From assembly GCA_021292165.1 (NCBI GenBank), contig CM037879.1, positions 286,600,272 to 286,664,271 of the forward strand: 64,000 nt of DNA, written 5' to 3'. Numbering within the stretch: the first letter of the stretch is position 1; the number at the start of each line of letters is the position of its first letter. The translations under genes and the position numbers were made by a program. Shown in pieces: positions 29,941 through 42,070 of this stretch. The notes under the pieces are model-generated. The model saw nothing but the letters and a program-made list of their open reading frames with translations, ran no database searches and was not told the origin of the DNA. This stretch comes from Shinisaurus crocodilurus (Eukaryota; Chordata; Lepidosauria; Squamata; Shinisauridae).

Positions 29941-30162
29941 GAGCAGCGGCACACCTCGCTTCCATGCGCTCTTCGACGGCAACCACGCTCCTCTCCACTC
30001 CTTCTGGCACAGCCCCGGGATGTTGACGAGTCCTTGGTCTCGAGTCCCGAGTCGAGTCTCGAGTCCCATTAAAAATATTGGGACTCGAGACTGACTCGAG
30101 TCAGAGGGGGGGACTCAGTCCGACTCACGAGTCGAGTCCTCGAGTCCGAGTCCCCATCCCTG
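29941..30162 (-). mobile_element. GACTCG-rich hAT transposon, copy C (truncated)
   Basis: On the minus strand it starts CAGGGATGGGGACTCGG at 30162 and covers the 5' ~220 bp of copies A and B, including the extra internal end (here CATCCCGG). It stops at GTGCCGCTGCTC. The rest of the element and the right end are missing, so only one terminus can be defined. Confidence 0.85.
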
Positions 30163-31490
30163 CATTGCAGACACAGTTGGATGTACTGCGCCACCATCCT
30201 TTCTAATCAGGAAGGTTTCCCAATCTGCCACTCTTGTCCTGCTGAAAGGTAGGCGCATCCCACGCACACCCATCGAAGCCCTCATATATTATCTTGGTAC
30301 TATTTGCCAATTGCCATGGCTGCATACTCACAGCAAATCACTCTAAGTCAGGGATAGTATATTGTGAACTACCGGTAGTTTGGGAGCAACTGTTGGATCT
30401 CTGGGTGACCTGCAGACAGTAGTTTGGCAAAGGTTTCTGGTTAAGAATAAAAGGTGCACCCCCCCCACCCTAAGTTAGGCTGGTGAAATCAAGAAAACCT
30501 TGGGGGGAAACTGGGCGTGGATTTATGTGTGAAAGGACTGTGAGCTGTCATAATGTAAACGACTTCTGGAGCTGAGCAGATGCTGAGATGCACCCTGTTC
30601 CTTCACTCGGGGGGGGTATGTGTGCCCCCTCCACCTTCCCAGCTGGCTCTGGCTAGTAGAGATTGGGGGTAATAGTAGAAAATAAAGTAAAGCTCACAGG
30701 TTTCTAGTTTAAAAAAAAAAGAAAGGAAAAAAGTAGACCCCAATAGCCTGAAGTTTGCCAACCGCTGCTCTAGATGGCTCATACAAGTGAGACAATCACG
30801 TGAAGAACACGAATGGAGGATTGGGTGGGCTAATACTTTCCTTGAGCTCTGCTGCATTTTCTCTGCTCCCAATTCTCTAATACTTTTGATTTCCTGATGT
30901 AGGTTTACCACCTTGGACTGCCGCATAAACCAAACCACCCCCCATTTTAATCAGAGGTGTGGGGCTGCCGCCTGGGGAGAGGAATCTACCAAGAGGGGCT
31001 TAACTAAAATGCATAGAATTTAAAATAACAAGGGAACTTGGCTCAGGCCACTGAAAGGACCTGGAACACATTTCTTCTGGCACCGTGTTGGCATAAACCT
31101 TGCGAAGAAAAAGACCATTAAACTGTCAAACAGCATTTCCGTGATGATCACAGGCAATGCAAAACGTTTTTGGAACGAGTGCCCGCAGGACTGGAAAAGT
31201 TTGTAGAGAGAAGAGAAACATCTGACTCGGGGGTAGAGCTTTGAAATCTAATTCAGACTCATGGGTGTGATTCCAGGACACCATGTCGCCATCTTAAGCT
31301 TGCAAAAAAGTGGAAGATTTTTCATAGAACTATAAACAGGAAGCGGGCTGGTAAAAATAAATAAATAAATACAACATGATCTTCCATGTTGGTGTTCCTG
31401 AGCCCCTCTGCGTAGCGATGACTCGATTGCTGCTTCCTTTATTTGTTTCTTGATCTCTTCTTAATCACCCCCATGTGTATTGCACTATTT
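30163..31490. other. Unassigned intronic-type sequence
   Basis: No convincing repeat, exon or RNA gene. Several poly-C/G and poly-A runs are present. Confidence 0.35.
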
Positions 31491-31494
31491 TTTA

Positions 31495-31690
31495 AAAAAT
31501 ATCATCAAGGATCTCAAGGCAGCATACCTTGTTCTCCCCCTCCCCCATTTTATCCTCATAACAACCCTGTGAGGTAGGGCTGAGAGATGGTGAATGATGG
31601 AAGGATATCCAGTGAGATTCAGGGCTGAGTGGGGGATCTGCACTCGTGGCTTCCCAGTTCAGCTTCAGCACTCTAACCCAGCCTTCCTCG
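31495..31690 (-). mobile_element. Sauria-like SINE, degenerate
   Basis: The plus strand shows CCCCATTTTATCCTCATAAC, 'CCCTGTGAGGTAGGGCTGAG' and a tRNA-like end CACTCTAACCCAGCC. This is the reversed family seen at 47901-48140. Confidence 0.6.
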
Positions 31691-31727
31691 ACCTGGTGCC
31701 CTCCAGGTGTTTCGGACTCTGACTCTG

Positions 31728-31744
31728 GTTGTTGTTGTTGTTGC

Positions 31745-31808
<64 letters not shown>

Positions 31809-31809
31809 T
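31728..31809. repeat. (GTT)n(ATT)n microsatellite
   Basis: A GTT run passes into about 21 ATT units. The long poly-Tyr and poly-Ile frames here are artefacts. Confidence 0.95.
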
Positions 31810-31855
31810 ATATACCGCCCAACAGCCGAAGCTCTCTGGGCGGTTTACAACAGCC
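31803..31855 (-). repeat. L2-clade LINE tail
   Basis: Reversed tail CGCCCAACAGCCGAAGCTCT then CTGGGCGGTTTACAACAG. The microsatellite grew from its A-rich end. Confidence 0.75.
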
Positions 31856-32129
31856 CAGAGCGCGGATCAGCTCCAGCCAGCCCCACACAGAGTGTATTAC
31901 AGTAATCTGATCATCAGGTTACCAGTGCATGGACCACACAGAGGCTAGGCTATCCCACATTGGGGCATGCATGACTCCTCTGCAGCTGCCCTCCACAGAC
32001 AAAGAGCAGGGGGAAAAGGAAGAGAAGGAGAAGATGGTGGCCCATGTGATAGTGCGGCGACTGCAACGTAGACCTGCAAGCTCAGCCAGCATTTGGAACA
32101 CTCTCCAGGGAGGGAGGTAAGTTGGCACC

Positions 32130-33490
32130 TACCATCTACCGGCCAGCTTTCCCCCCCCCTCCCTGGTTGTTCCTTGCTGGACTGGGGCCCTGCTTCCCTC
32201 GAGAGTTTGCAACAACCAGTGGGAGCTGCCCCCTGGACTGATTGTGGACTTACACCAGCTGCTCTTGCCGGCCCAAGCCTTCATCTGCCGGCCAAAAGGG
32301 CAAGGGCCACCCCCTAACACTTGCCTATTTAGTTTCCTGTGGGGGAGGGATTGCTTCCCCCCCCCGCTTTCACTGAGGATGTACCATGGAGAGCAGGTAT
32401 GGGGCCTAATGGGGGCACCGATCGGTGTAGTGATGGGTAGAGGGAGATATGGTGTTGGGAGGAGGGCTAGTCAGGTAAGGGGGATGTGTGGCCCAGACAT
32501 TTCATGGCTGTGCCGTGTTCCGGCCCTCCTCGCACCCGCGGGTGTGGCGGTTGCCCTATCAGCCTGCCTTCGGGTCTCCGGATGCTGCTTCTAAATGCCA
32601 GACCAGTTCAAAATTAAACCTCCCTCATCCATGACCTAATAGTGGATGAGGCGGCCGATCTGGCATGCATTACCGAGACCTGGATGGGTGAACAGGGAGG
32701 AGTGAGTCATTCCCACCCAGCTCCGCCCACCGGGGTTCTTGGTGCAGCATCAGGGTAGACCTGAGGGCCGGGGAGCGGGCGTTGCTGTGGTCTCTAGGAA
32801 TTCTATCTCTCTCTCTCTCTCTCCAGGCTCCCCGTCTGCCTGACTACTGGTCTGGAGTGTTTGCACCTTTTGTTGGGCCAGCGGGACAGATTGGCGATTC
32901 CGTTGGTGTATCGCCCACCCCGCTGCTCAACAGACTCCCTATCTGAGCTGACAGAGGTGGTCTCAGTGGTGATGCTGAGGTCCCCCAGGCTGCTGGTCCT
33001 GGAGACATTAACCGTCATGCCGAGGGCACCCTATCTTGGGCAGCTCAGGATTTCATGGACTCCATGACGAACATGGGACTGTCCCAAAATGTCATCGGCC
33101 CAACACATGTATCAGGGCACACTCTAGATCTGATTTTTCAGCCAGGCATGGGGATAGTGATCCGAAGGTGGGGGACTTTGAATTGGTCCCTTTGTCATGG
33201 TCAGATCACTGCCTATTAAGATGGTCCACCCCCGGAGGCTAATGGATCTGGATGGTTTCCAGAGCACCCTTGGGGGGGGGGTTTCTGGAGGTAATCTACG
33301 CTCTGGTAATCTCAAAGCTAGACTACTGCAATGCACTTTATGAGGGGCTGCCCTTGAAGACTGTTCAGAAGCTGCAGCTTGTGCAAGATGCGGCGGTCAG
33401 ACTCACTACTGGGGCCAGAAGGTCTGAACACATAACACCAGTTTTGGCCTGCTTGCACTGGCTGCCTATATGCTTCCATAGTTGCAACAG
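32130..33490 (+). mobile_element. L2-clade LINE, internally deleted
   Basis: 5' UTR-like GC-rich DNA, a decayed endonuclease domain (about 32600-33215) and, after a deletion near 33275, the C-terminal RT remnant (VISKLDYCNALYEGLPLKTV, EHITPVLACLHWLP). The central reverse transcriptase, including the catalytic Asp pair, is gone. The 3' end is lost as well. A (CT)n tract (32805-32823) sits in the endonuclease part. Confidence 0.8.
32600..33215 (+). pseudogene. L2 apurinic-type endonuclease domain (relic)
   Basis: LINE endonucleases nick the target strand to prime reverse transcription. Across shifting frames the ordered motifs can be seen: ACITETW (about 32661, catalytic Glu), VYRPP (about 32908), the GD.N.H block (about 33000, here with a frameshift), SGHTLDLIFQ (about 33114) and SDHC (about 33203). 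The order and spacing fit the APE fold. Several frameshifts make it non-functional. Confidence 0.75.
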
Positions 33491-33659
33491 GAATACATAC
33501 TTATAATCATATACTCAACACAAGAACACATGATTGTACTTACCATATATACACTTCAAATTACCCCCCAATAACATAACATCACAACCCTGTGTATTCA
33601 GTCATGTTTGTGATGCTAAATTAGGGTTGGCACCTCTTTCTTTTCTTTTTTTCTGACAG

Positions 33660-33755
33660 GCTCCTCATCTTGAATGGCTACCTGGCAGGCAGCAGCTACA
33701 ATGTGGTCCTCTCCATGCTGGGAATAGCTGTACCTATTGGATTTGGCCAGTGCAG
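33660..33755 (+). other. Exon-like 96-bp segment
   Basis: A strong acceptor (pyrimidine tract ending TTCTGACAG at 33659) and a good donor (CAG|GTGGGTGAG from 33756) enclose 96 bp, a multiple of three. Two of three frames are open. Neither translation is recognised as plexin or any other family. It could be a chance arrangement in LINE-flanking sequence. Confidence 0.2.
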
Positions 33756-35508
33756 GTGGGTGAGAATTCCATTCAATTTGGGGGTTTTTTTGGGTAAGAA
33801 CTTACAAAACTTGCAAATTCCTTCATAATCTGGATGGAAAGAACTTGAGACTAAAAAAAAGAAAAAGAAAACAAACAAACAAACAAACAAACTGAGAGAG
33901 AGATTCATCCATCCCTAGCTGACAAGAGTGAACACCAAGTTTTTTTTGCAATTATGTCCCTGCCAGCTTTGAGTGATGTGCTTTCCCTTCCCTGTTGTCC
34001 CCAAGAGGCTGGAGAGCTGTCCAGCAGGTCAAGATAGCAGGCCTGTAGCAAGCTTTGCTGAAGCAGCAGGGGAGCTTTTCCGGCCAAGGAGCCAAAAATA
34101 GAGCACAAGGAGCTGAACAGATGTTGTACCAGCAACAGCCAAGCAGCAAGTGAAAAGTTTCACAGCTTCTGGCTCTGCCCCCCCAGGCCTAATCCAGAAT
34201 ATGCCCAAGGTATTCTCTTTCCTCCTCCTGCATAGGGTTCAGAGATGGAAGGCCTTATGCTCCCAGATGCGCTCTGAAAATCATAGTTTGAGCTTCAGCT
34301 GGGGCGTGTCACTGTCTCTATACCTGGAGCCTTAGGGGTGATGATGGCACATCTGGAGCTGATGGGTGCAACCTGTGTGTGTGTGTGTGTTTGTGTGTGT
34401 GTGATCAGATCCTTTGACTCCATTCTATTTCTTGAGTAATATTAATGATTTATATGCCATCCTTAAATAAAAAAATATTTTCAGGGTGCCGGCCCGTACA
34501 ATCCCCCTGAATGAAATTCAGAATAACATTCACAGATCCTCTCCAGAAACTCCCCATGTGGTGTGCCTTCTGGAGTGGCAGCTTTGGATGCCAGTTCATT
34601 AATTTTGCTTGGACCGTATACGTATGTGTTGGGAGAAGCAAGAGGGCTCCCTCCGCCTCCTCCTCCAAGAAGGTCTTATCTGGTTCTGGTCATAGGCAGG
34701 TCCTGAGAAGGTAGCTCCATCCTCCTGAAATCCAGCAGCTTCCATCTCCTCCCCACATCCAGGTGCCAGAATCAAATATTGGCAACCTGAATATGTACCC
34801 AAATATGAATATTATATTCTGGTAACGCACAGAAATGGAATTGAATTGAGAAAAGTTGGCTTTCCTTGTTGCCAGCTTTTGGATTGGGAAAACGTAACGG
34901 CCTTTCTGACACATAAATAAAACCTCCCTCTATTTCTGTCTAGACAATAAAGGAAAAAAGAATGAGGTGGGGGAATAACTGGCAGAAACCACCTTAATTT
35001 GGTACATTTGCAACCCAACAATTATTTCTTTTAAAAACAGAATTTGCTGAAACAACTTCCAGCCCTTTCTCTTTTAAATCCCCCCCCCTTGTAATCGCTG
35101 CATAATAAAGTAATTAGTAATTTGTGTCACTCCTGTAATTTTTTCTCCTTGGAATAATGGGGGGGGGGGAGAGTTCCACATGAAGCACATGCTTTAAAAA
35201 ATAAAAGATGAACAAGGAACACACACACACACACACACTGTGGAACAGATGATAAAAATTAAGAGCTGGCATTTTGAACTCCTTTAAAATCAGCAATAAG
35301 TGTTTTGCTTCTTCAAAGTGGTGACTGCATCCATCCCGGTAGCGTCATAATTACGAAAACTTTGTGTGACAGAGCAACTGTGGGCGAGGGGAAGATATGT
35401 GCATGCGCACAAGCACAGGCGCAAATGAAATGCCCACCGAATGGCGAGGATGCATATACAGTACGCAGTAGGTGGGCATACATGTGTAGCCCCATGCTAG
35501 TCTGACCA
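33756..35508. other. Mostly unique intronic sequence
   Basis: Short repeats only: (CAAA)n at 33871-33891, (GT)n at 34374-34402 and (CA)n at 35219-35239. The AT-rich block 35030-35140 (TAATAAAGTAATTAGTAATT) may be regulatory. No gene. Confidence 0.35.
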
Positions 35509-35509
35509 T

Positions 35510-35835
35510 TGTGGGGGGAACTCTGTGTCAGTGGCTCTATCCATGCAGGTCTCGTCCAGTGTTCTCCAACCTGGGTCCCCAGATGTTTTTGGCCTACAAC
35601 TCCCAGCATGCCCCAGCCAGCTACGCTGGCTGGGGCATGCTGGGAGTTGTAGGCCAAAAACATCTGGGGACCCAAGGCTGGAGAACACTGGACTAGTCTG
35701 AGCTTTATAGGAGCTCTCCATCGTGCTGTACTCCATCCCCAAAATAGGGTCGCCACCAAGGAGCCCGTGGGTAGCTCCTATAAAGCTCAGAATAAAAGCT
35801 GCAATGGATAAGGAGCCCCACTGACATAGGAGTCG
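35510..35835. mobile_element. Palindromic MITE, copy 2, carrying a nested hAT MITE
   Basis: The left arm (CTGTGTCAGTGGCTCTATCC) is complementary to the right arm (GGATAAGGAGCCCCACTGAC), and 'GAGCTTTATAGGAGCTCTCC' pairs with 'AGCTCCTATAAAGCTC'. It is the same family as 70-222 and 48372-48510. The hAT MITE at 35557-35690 lies inside it. Confidence 0.7.
35557..35690. mobile_element. hAT palindromic MITE (CAGTGTTCTC family), copy 3
   Basis: A 134-bp palindrome, ends CAGTGTTCTCCAACC and GCTGGAGAACACTG. Flanks GTCTCGTC and GACTAGTC agree at 6 of 8 positions. Confidence 0.85.
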
Positions 35836-35933
35836 CCCGGCCCACCTCCCTTGACCATCTGCCTCCCAGCTTTTTATGGTTGTCCCCCGCCTCGATCTGA
35901 GCGGAGAGGCAGGTAAGAAATACAATTTTATTA

Positions 35934-35980
<47 letters not shown>
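35934..35980. repeat. (ATT)n microsatellite
   Basis: About 15 ATT units. Confidence 0.95.
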
Positions 35981-37868
35981 GCCGGCAGTCTTTATGCCCC
36001 TTCCTTTGTGTGCGCTGTGCAGGTTGCTAGACATGCAAATAGGCCTGAGATGAGGCTGAGTATTGGTCTGTTGGCTGCTCATGTAACAAAGGCACTGATG
36101 GCTGCCTTAAGCTGAAAGCAGTAATATTCCCTTATGTACTTCCTAGGTGGAGGGATATTTAGGGATCTTTCTCCCAGGGTGAAAGTTTTTGCAGTCCTTA
36201 TCTTTCTTCCCCCTCTCAGCTTTCCCAGTGTAATTCCATTGGATTCCTCCACCCATCAGGCTGCAGCAGAGGGAGTGATGAGACGCAAGTCAACTCTGTT
36301 AGCCTTGCTGAGAGGCCAGTTCCATTAGGCTCCTCCTCTCCCTCAACTGTTTCCATTCTAGCTGCTCTGGTGTGTACCTTTAAAAACCGGTGCCTGTGTT
36401 TTCCTCTTCCCTCCTCATTCCTCTTTCTTTCTGTGTCCTGTTTTTCAGGCTGTAAGCCTGGGGGGAGAAACAGTCTTGTTTTTATCGATCTTATGTAAGC
36501 CACTCTAGGAACCCTTTCGGCTGAACCATGGGGTAAAAATGCTTTCTACAACAACAACAACAACAACTATCCCACTCACAACACCCAAAAGGTTCAGGAG
36601 CTGAAAACAGGTGGGCAGACTTACAGGTCTGTAGGGCATTATAACAGAAGATGCATCTGCATGAATACAGATCACTAAGTTATACCCAAACATCTTCTAC
36701 ACCAGGGGTGGTGCTAGGTACTGAAAAGATCTGGGGCTTAGGCCCACAGGACAAAAAAAGAGAGCACAAATTTGCATACTGCTAATTTACATATGTTCTA
36801 AAGTCTCTCTCTGTGTGTATCTTGAAAAGATCCTGTCTCCTAAGGACACCCCTTTTTGTAAAAAGGGATGTATGGACAGGGGAGAGGAGGGCATTTGATT
36901 TCAGATTCAGAAAAAAAGCTCAGGCAGAAAGATTTGGAGGGGGGCAGCAGGAGGTGAAGCACATGTGGGCAAAAAGCCAGCTCATCCAGGGGGAATCCGA
37001 TGCAGCAGAGATCCTCAGGTCCCCTGTACCTTTATCTCAGCAAGTGCCCCTGGATGGCAGGGTGGTGGGGCAGAGGGCCTCCCAGAGATTCGGGGCTCCA
37101 AATGAAAGATTTGAGGCCCCAGCCCTAGTGGGCCGCCCCCTAACAGCACCAATGTTCTCTGCCGCCCGCATCCTGAATGCATGAGCCCCGTCAGCTTTCT
37201 CAGGATTCCAAATTCTGCACTAGGTACCAGACCCCACGTCTGTACGTATCTGAAATATCAGATGTAGGCATAATTTCAAGGAACGCGAGCAGCGTTCTCC
37301 TTCAAGCTAGCCTGGTTCTTGAAGTCTCACCACAGAATCGGAGCCCATTAATCACAACAGAGCAAGGGCCTCTGCTGACAGAAGTCCTGTCGCATTCATA
37401 TTAATGCCGTCTCTAATCCTCCTGTCTTCCCCTGCAGGGCTGTGCAGAAATACTGATATCCCTGTGCCTAAGGAGGGTTTCTGTCCCCTTCTCCTCATCT
37501 CTTTTTTTTGGGGGTGGTGGTGGTGAGGGGGCAAAAGAAACCCTGGCAAGGAAGCCACTGCAGACTGCCTCAGACAGGAGCATCTGTAAGCAGTCGATAA
37601 ACAAAACCTGTCAGATAATTGTGGGGCTCGGAGTTATAATGGCTTGGAAACTTGGCATTGAATTCATGCATTCAAAAGCGAAAGACATAAATATGTGTGT
37701 ATTGGGGTGGAGGGGAGATGAATGATTTAAAGACTGTTTATAGCAGTCTGGAAGATGACCGGAAGCATTTCAACTTGAGCAAAACTCAGCCTAGCCAACA
37801 TGGGGCCTGTAAGACATGTCTTCCGGTTCAAATGGCCTGGGTCAACCCACAGAAAGATTCCTCTAGCA
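35981..37868. other. Unassigned intronic-type sequence
   Basis: No supported exon or RNA. A LINE- or SINE-like scrap may lie at 36690-36740. A (CAA)n tract lies at 36548-36567. Confidence 0.35.
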
Positions 37869-38009
37869 CAGGGCTCTCCAACCTTGGGCCCCCAGATGTT
37901 GCTGGGCCTACACAGCTCCCAGCATACCCAGCCAGCATGGCTGATGGCAAGGGATTCTGGGAGCTGTCGTCCAGCAACATCTCTGGGGAGCCAAGGTTGA
38001 AGAGCCCTG
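37869..38009. mobile_element. hAT palindromic MITE (CAGGGCTCTCC family), copy 1
   Basis: Ends CAGGGCTCTCCAACC and GGTTGAAGAGCCCTG, with flanks CTCTAGCA (37861-37868) and CCCTAGCA (38010-38017), 7 of 8 identical. Confidence 0.88.
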
Positions 38010-38599
38010 CCCTAGCAATACAGCAATGCTCTGATGCTTCATAAGGCAAGTAGTCAGGACCCGGACAATGTGGGGCATCTTTGCTGGCCCCAGGCACTCC
38101 ACCATTCCCATCTGGAGTTGGGCCTGGAGGACCAAGGAACAGTGTGGGTGGATGAAGGGTAAATTGTAAGCTAGCGCCATTTGTGACGTTGATTTTGCAC
38201 AACATCATTACTGATCACAGGGCACACCTGTTCAGGGACCAGCCTCAGCTTCCCATTTCCTGGCTTTGTGGAGCTTGAGCCAACATGAGATAGCCTTAAC
38301 TCTGGTCTTAAACTGGCAGGTTTTTAAAATCACTGAATGTTTAAATCACATCTTGAGTGGTTACAGCACCAGTAGGGGGAAATTGCTGATCCTCAGTGGT
38401 GTAGTAGAGTGGAAACATTAGGGAGCTCTGGGACTTTTTTCCAGAGCAGGAGCAATGACATCACTTGCCTGAGCACCATGGTTGATAGACCCTCCTTACT
38501 CCACCAGGTGGTGATAATGAGGCTTTCAAGTTTTAGTGTTGTCTGTTTACTATTGTTTACCGGTACTTTTCTTTCTTTCTTTTTTTTACTATTGTTAAA

Positions 38600-38845
38600 A
38601 AATTGTTTTAAGTTTGCATGAAAATTTGTACACATTTTGGAATTCTATTTTAACGAATATATCCATTTTTGGTGCCCTTTTTTCCTAATACACACATTTT
38701 TCTATGTATTCTTTGACTGGAGAACTCCATTGCAAACTCTGGAGAAGTGCACATTCTGACAGATAGCTGATTGTTTGCAAGTATGAAATTAGGTAACTTT
38801 GCATTAAAATGTGAGCCAAACACATTTCTTTCCCATCCCTAATTT
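38600..38845. repeat. Old interspersed repeat (TTGATTGGAGAACT family), copy 3
   Basis: It carries 'TTTCCTAATACACACATTTT', 'GACTGGAGAACTCCATTGCA' and ends near CCCATCCCTAAT, a hAT-like terminus. Confidence 0.55.
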
Positions 38846-39389
38846 TTTGCCCTCTGCTGGCCTAGATGCTTTATGAGGCTCTTGTAAACCACACCTTTGC
38901 CTCAGCAACAGAAAGATGCCCATCCTTGTGAGTTCAATCCTGTTGGAGTTGACCATACCAGAGCACCTCCTCGAGCTCTCCTGAGAAAAGAGAACACCTC
39001 CATTTCCTCTTTCTTCCTTAAAGGTTTTTGTCAGCATCGAAAGGATGACAGCCTGCACCAGGAACAGCACAAGCAAACAGCAAAATCATTTGAAATGGAA
39101 TATATCTACCTGTTTTCCTTGCAGTAAGCTTGAATGCTTCCATGTTACCATAGGAACTCTACAACCAATCAAATGAACCACAGGGTATTTTGTTTTGTTT
39201 TAATTCTGTACGGCAGCCATTGATGAATTTCCAGGTTAAATGATATGCCCTGGTGTCTACTTCGATGTCTTCTTGGTGCCTGGCAAAGAGTATTTTTAAA
39301 TTTACCCTGGCTATTTAATTATTCTACTCTAGATAATTGGAATGTCTAAACACTACTCCCGGGCAGCAATCTGACTCATTCTCTCCCCT

Positions 39390-39990
39390 CTTCCAGTGAC
39401 CCTGCCAAGTGACGTGAGGTGGGTGGCTACTAAGGAGAGGGTCTTCTTCGTGGTGGCCCCTGAGGATGGAATGGAATAGCCTCCCCAGAGAGGCTCACCT
39501 GGTGTGTTTTTAAGGGGTGGGAGAACCAGGGATGCTCGAGTTCACTGAAATTCTTTGAACTTCACTTCAAAGTTTGGTTAGGCTTGCTCCCGTTCTCGTC
39601 TGTTTTTTGGTGTGTCTGAATGGGGAAAGTTGCACATGTTGGGAACATTGCACATTTTTCAAGTGCATGTTTTGCAAATGTGAACGCAAGTTCAGGAATC
39701 TGTGAACATTTTCTGAGAACATGCCCTCCCTTTCATGTTCACATTTGGGGACCCTTGTCTGTTTAGTATGGTTTTTAATCTGAGCTGCTAATTGTTTTAT
39801 GTTGTCTCTATCGGGAATGAAGTATTTTTTTGTGTGCTGCATTTTATTGGTTGTTCCTCCCCCCTTTAAAAAAAATATGTTTGGTATTTTTAACATTCCA
39901 TTTTTTGTGTGTCTTGATCTGTAAGCCACCCAGGAATATTAGTTGATGGGCAGCCATATGAATTTAAGAAATCAAAATAAATCAAAAGTT
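39390..39990 (+). mobile_element. L2-clade LINE 3' remnant, interrupted
   Basis: 39390-39530 resembles the last ORF2 codons (GAGAGGGTCTTCTTCGTGGT), and 39750-39990 is a LINE tail (CTGTAAGCCACCCAGGAATA). Between them, 39532-39740 starts CAGGGATGCTCGAGTTC and is probably a hAT-like insertion. Confidence 0.5.
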
Positions 39991-40389
39991 CTGTTGGGAG
40001 ATGCATGTCACCAAGTCAGTTTAAAAGACCAGTGGGGGTGTTCCTCAAGGCTGTTTTACAGATCTTTCAATCACATTTTCATGTCTATTGTAACAATGTA
40101 ATCCATCCTTCTGCTATACATGGAGGTGGAAATTATATTTCCTGATGACGCAAAACAGCCCTGTTTAGTGAGGATTAAACAAAATCTTATCCCAAATCCC
40201 TTTCTCCTCCTACATACCTCATTTAGCATGAAAAAAAAAATCTTTCAGGGGAAATATACAAGCTATATTTGCATGTTAACCATGCATGAAATACTGCATC
40301 TGGTACCCATTTGTGTCTTAGTCAAGTCAACATCCGGGCTTAACATGAACCAGGTGAGGTTGCCCTAGAATCAATTCTGAATGTCACAG

Positions 40390-41790
40390 GCTCATCAGAA
40401 AATAACCACATCCTGTCATAAGGATATAAGATTATGCCTGCTGGATCAGACCTGGACTCTAGTCCGGGCAAGAGCTGACCTGAAATTTCTTGGACAATTT
40501 CTGAGATGGACGACCTCCAGTGGGGAAAATGGTGATCTGACACCTTCAGCAAAAGCTGAAGGCACAACCTGGCGTAAAAATTGGCTGGGAGTGATCCCAG
40601 TTGGCATATATCTTCCTGGATAAGGGAAGATTCTTTGAGATATGCCTTTCATACCCTAAAGGTCGCTTCTTCGTGAGTCAGTCTGCCATCCCGACAGTTT
40701 TTCTCGTGGGAGGTGCCCAGAGTGAAGAATTTACATCTTGCTCAAATGCCATGTTGGAGATCTGAATGGTCTCTAAGGTCTGCCTACCCCCATTTCTTTA
40801 ATATTTACATAACTGTTTAGGAATGAAGAGAGGTTTTCTCGATAACAAAGCTGACTCTTCTTACCGAGAGTAAAGATTTTTTCTGTGTACTGCAAGATAT
40901 TTGGCAAAGTCTTCTAAAGCTAAGAATTAAGGTTAAAAGCTTCACAGAGTGAAAAAGTTTGAAAATGGGAAAGAAAGAGGTTTTTTTTTTTTTAATCCTA
41001 TTATTCTTATTTCTGCTGAAAGTATAGACGGGTGAAGCTGCCAGACAGTTACATAACGTGAGACCACTTTCTGTTTAGGCTAGCAGGGAGGACAGAAAAA
41101 TAAAGCTGAGTAAAAATGGCCACATTGGATTTGGTTTATAATTTACTTAATCAAATGGAGGAGAAAATGGTAGTCAGGATTGATGCCTTGGATAAAAGAT
41201 TGGTTGAGAGGTTGGTCAATACCAAGATGGAAATATTACAAGAATTAAAAAATATAAAGCAAACACTTGGAAAAGTGAAACAGAACAAAGATAAGGCCGA
41301 AACCTCACAGAATGAAATACAAGCATGAAATAGAGAGTTTGAAGGAGAACAAGTTTTGGCTCTCTATTGGTTTTGAAACAAAAAGGAAAATGCTTGGGAG
41401 AAGAAGAAGAAAAGTGCCTGTGATCTGGAATTATTTCAGAGTCTGATGAAATAAGGGCTCTACTGGTTCCTTTTGTTGGAAAGGAAACAATAGATCAAGT
41501 TCCCCGGAAATATTTATTTACTGAAAAGGATATGGCTCTTTGGAAGGAGATGTCAATTGCTATGCATAATAGGAGAGATTGTGTCCTCTCTATTCTAAAG
41601 CTGAAGTTGGAAAAGATTGTCTTTGATAGAGGAAGAGGATTTTGGCAAGAAAAATGGTTGGTGAGTCTGGCAAAGATGGTGTATGATTAATTGCAGAAAA
41701 GATAACACCTATCCTTGTTGCTGAGTGGAATCCTCTAATTGACTTTCTTAAAAAGAAAAAGAAGAGGGGGAAAAGGATCTGTTTATCTGT
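40390..41790 (+). pseudogene. L1-type ORF1-like remnant
   Basis: A 70-codon frame (41116-41328) starts MATLDLVYNLLNQMEEKMVV and continues with a charged heptad-like stretch (NTKMEILQELKNIKQTLGKV), typical of the coiled coil of L1 ORF1 RNA-binding proteins. Decayed homologous-looking frames follow to about 41700 (for example RRDCVLSILKLKLEKIVF), with stops. The upstream 40390-41100 may be its 5' UTR. Family assignment is by general resemblance only. Confidence 0.45.
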
Positions 41791-41799
41791 TAAATGGGC

Positions 41800-42070
41800 C
41801 TAAAATCTGGATTAAAATCTGGGTTATGGGGGCTAAAGCATGAAAATACTCAGTTTGGGGGAATTTGTGCATTTTGGGTCTATTTTACATATTTTCTATG
41901 ACTAAATTTGCGTGAAATTATGCAATATTTTTCAAAAATGGTCCACAAGTCCTTGGAATCTGTGTGAATCTGGAAAAGCTGGTCTGCTGTGGAATCTGCT
42001 GGTCGGATTCTTAGACATTAAAACTCATTTGTGTCTGTCGCTGATTTCTCTGACACCCCTCATCATCACT
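41800..42070. repeat. hAT-like repeat fragment
   Basis: It shares 'GACTAAATTTGCGTGAAATT', 'CCTTGGAATCTGTGTGAATC' and 'ATTTCTCTGACACCCCTCA' with 25010-25190. The next 700 bp (42071-42800) show nothing supported. Confidence 0.5.

Noticed and set aside
31646..31948. Poly-Tyr and poly-Ile proteins
   Set aside because: Translations of the (ATT)n microsatellite. The same holds at 2021-2293, 13439-13895 and 59645-59842.
35313..35759. 148-codon minus-strand frame, and similar frames around each palindromic MITE
   Set aside because: They arise from the palindromes, give the same short peptides at 514, 20587 and 35511, and have no gene context.
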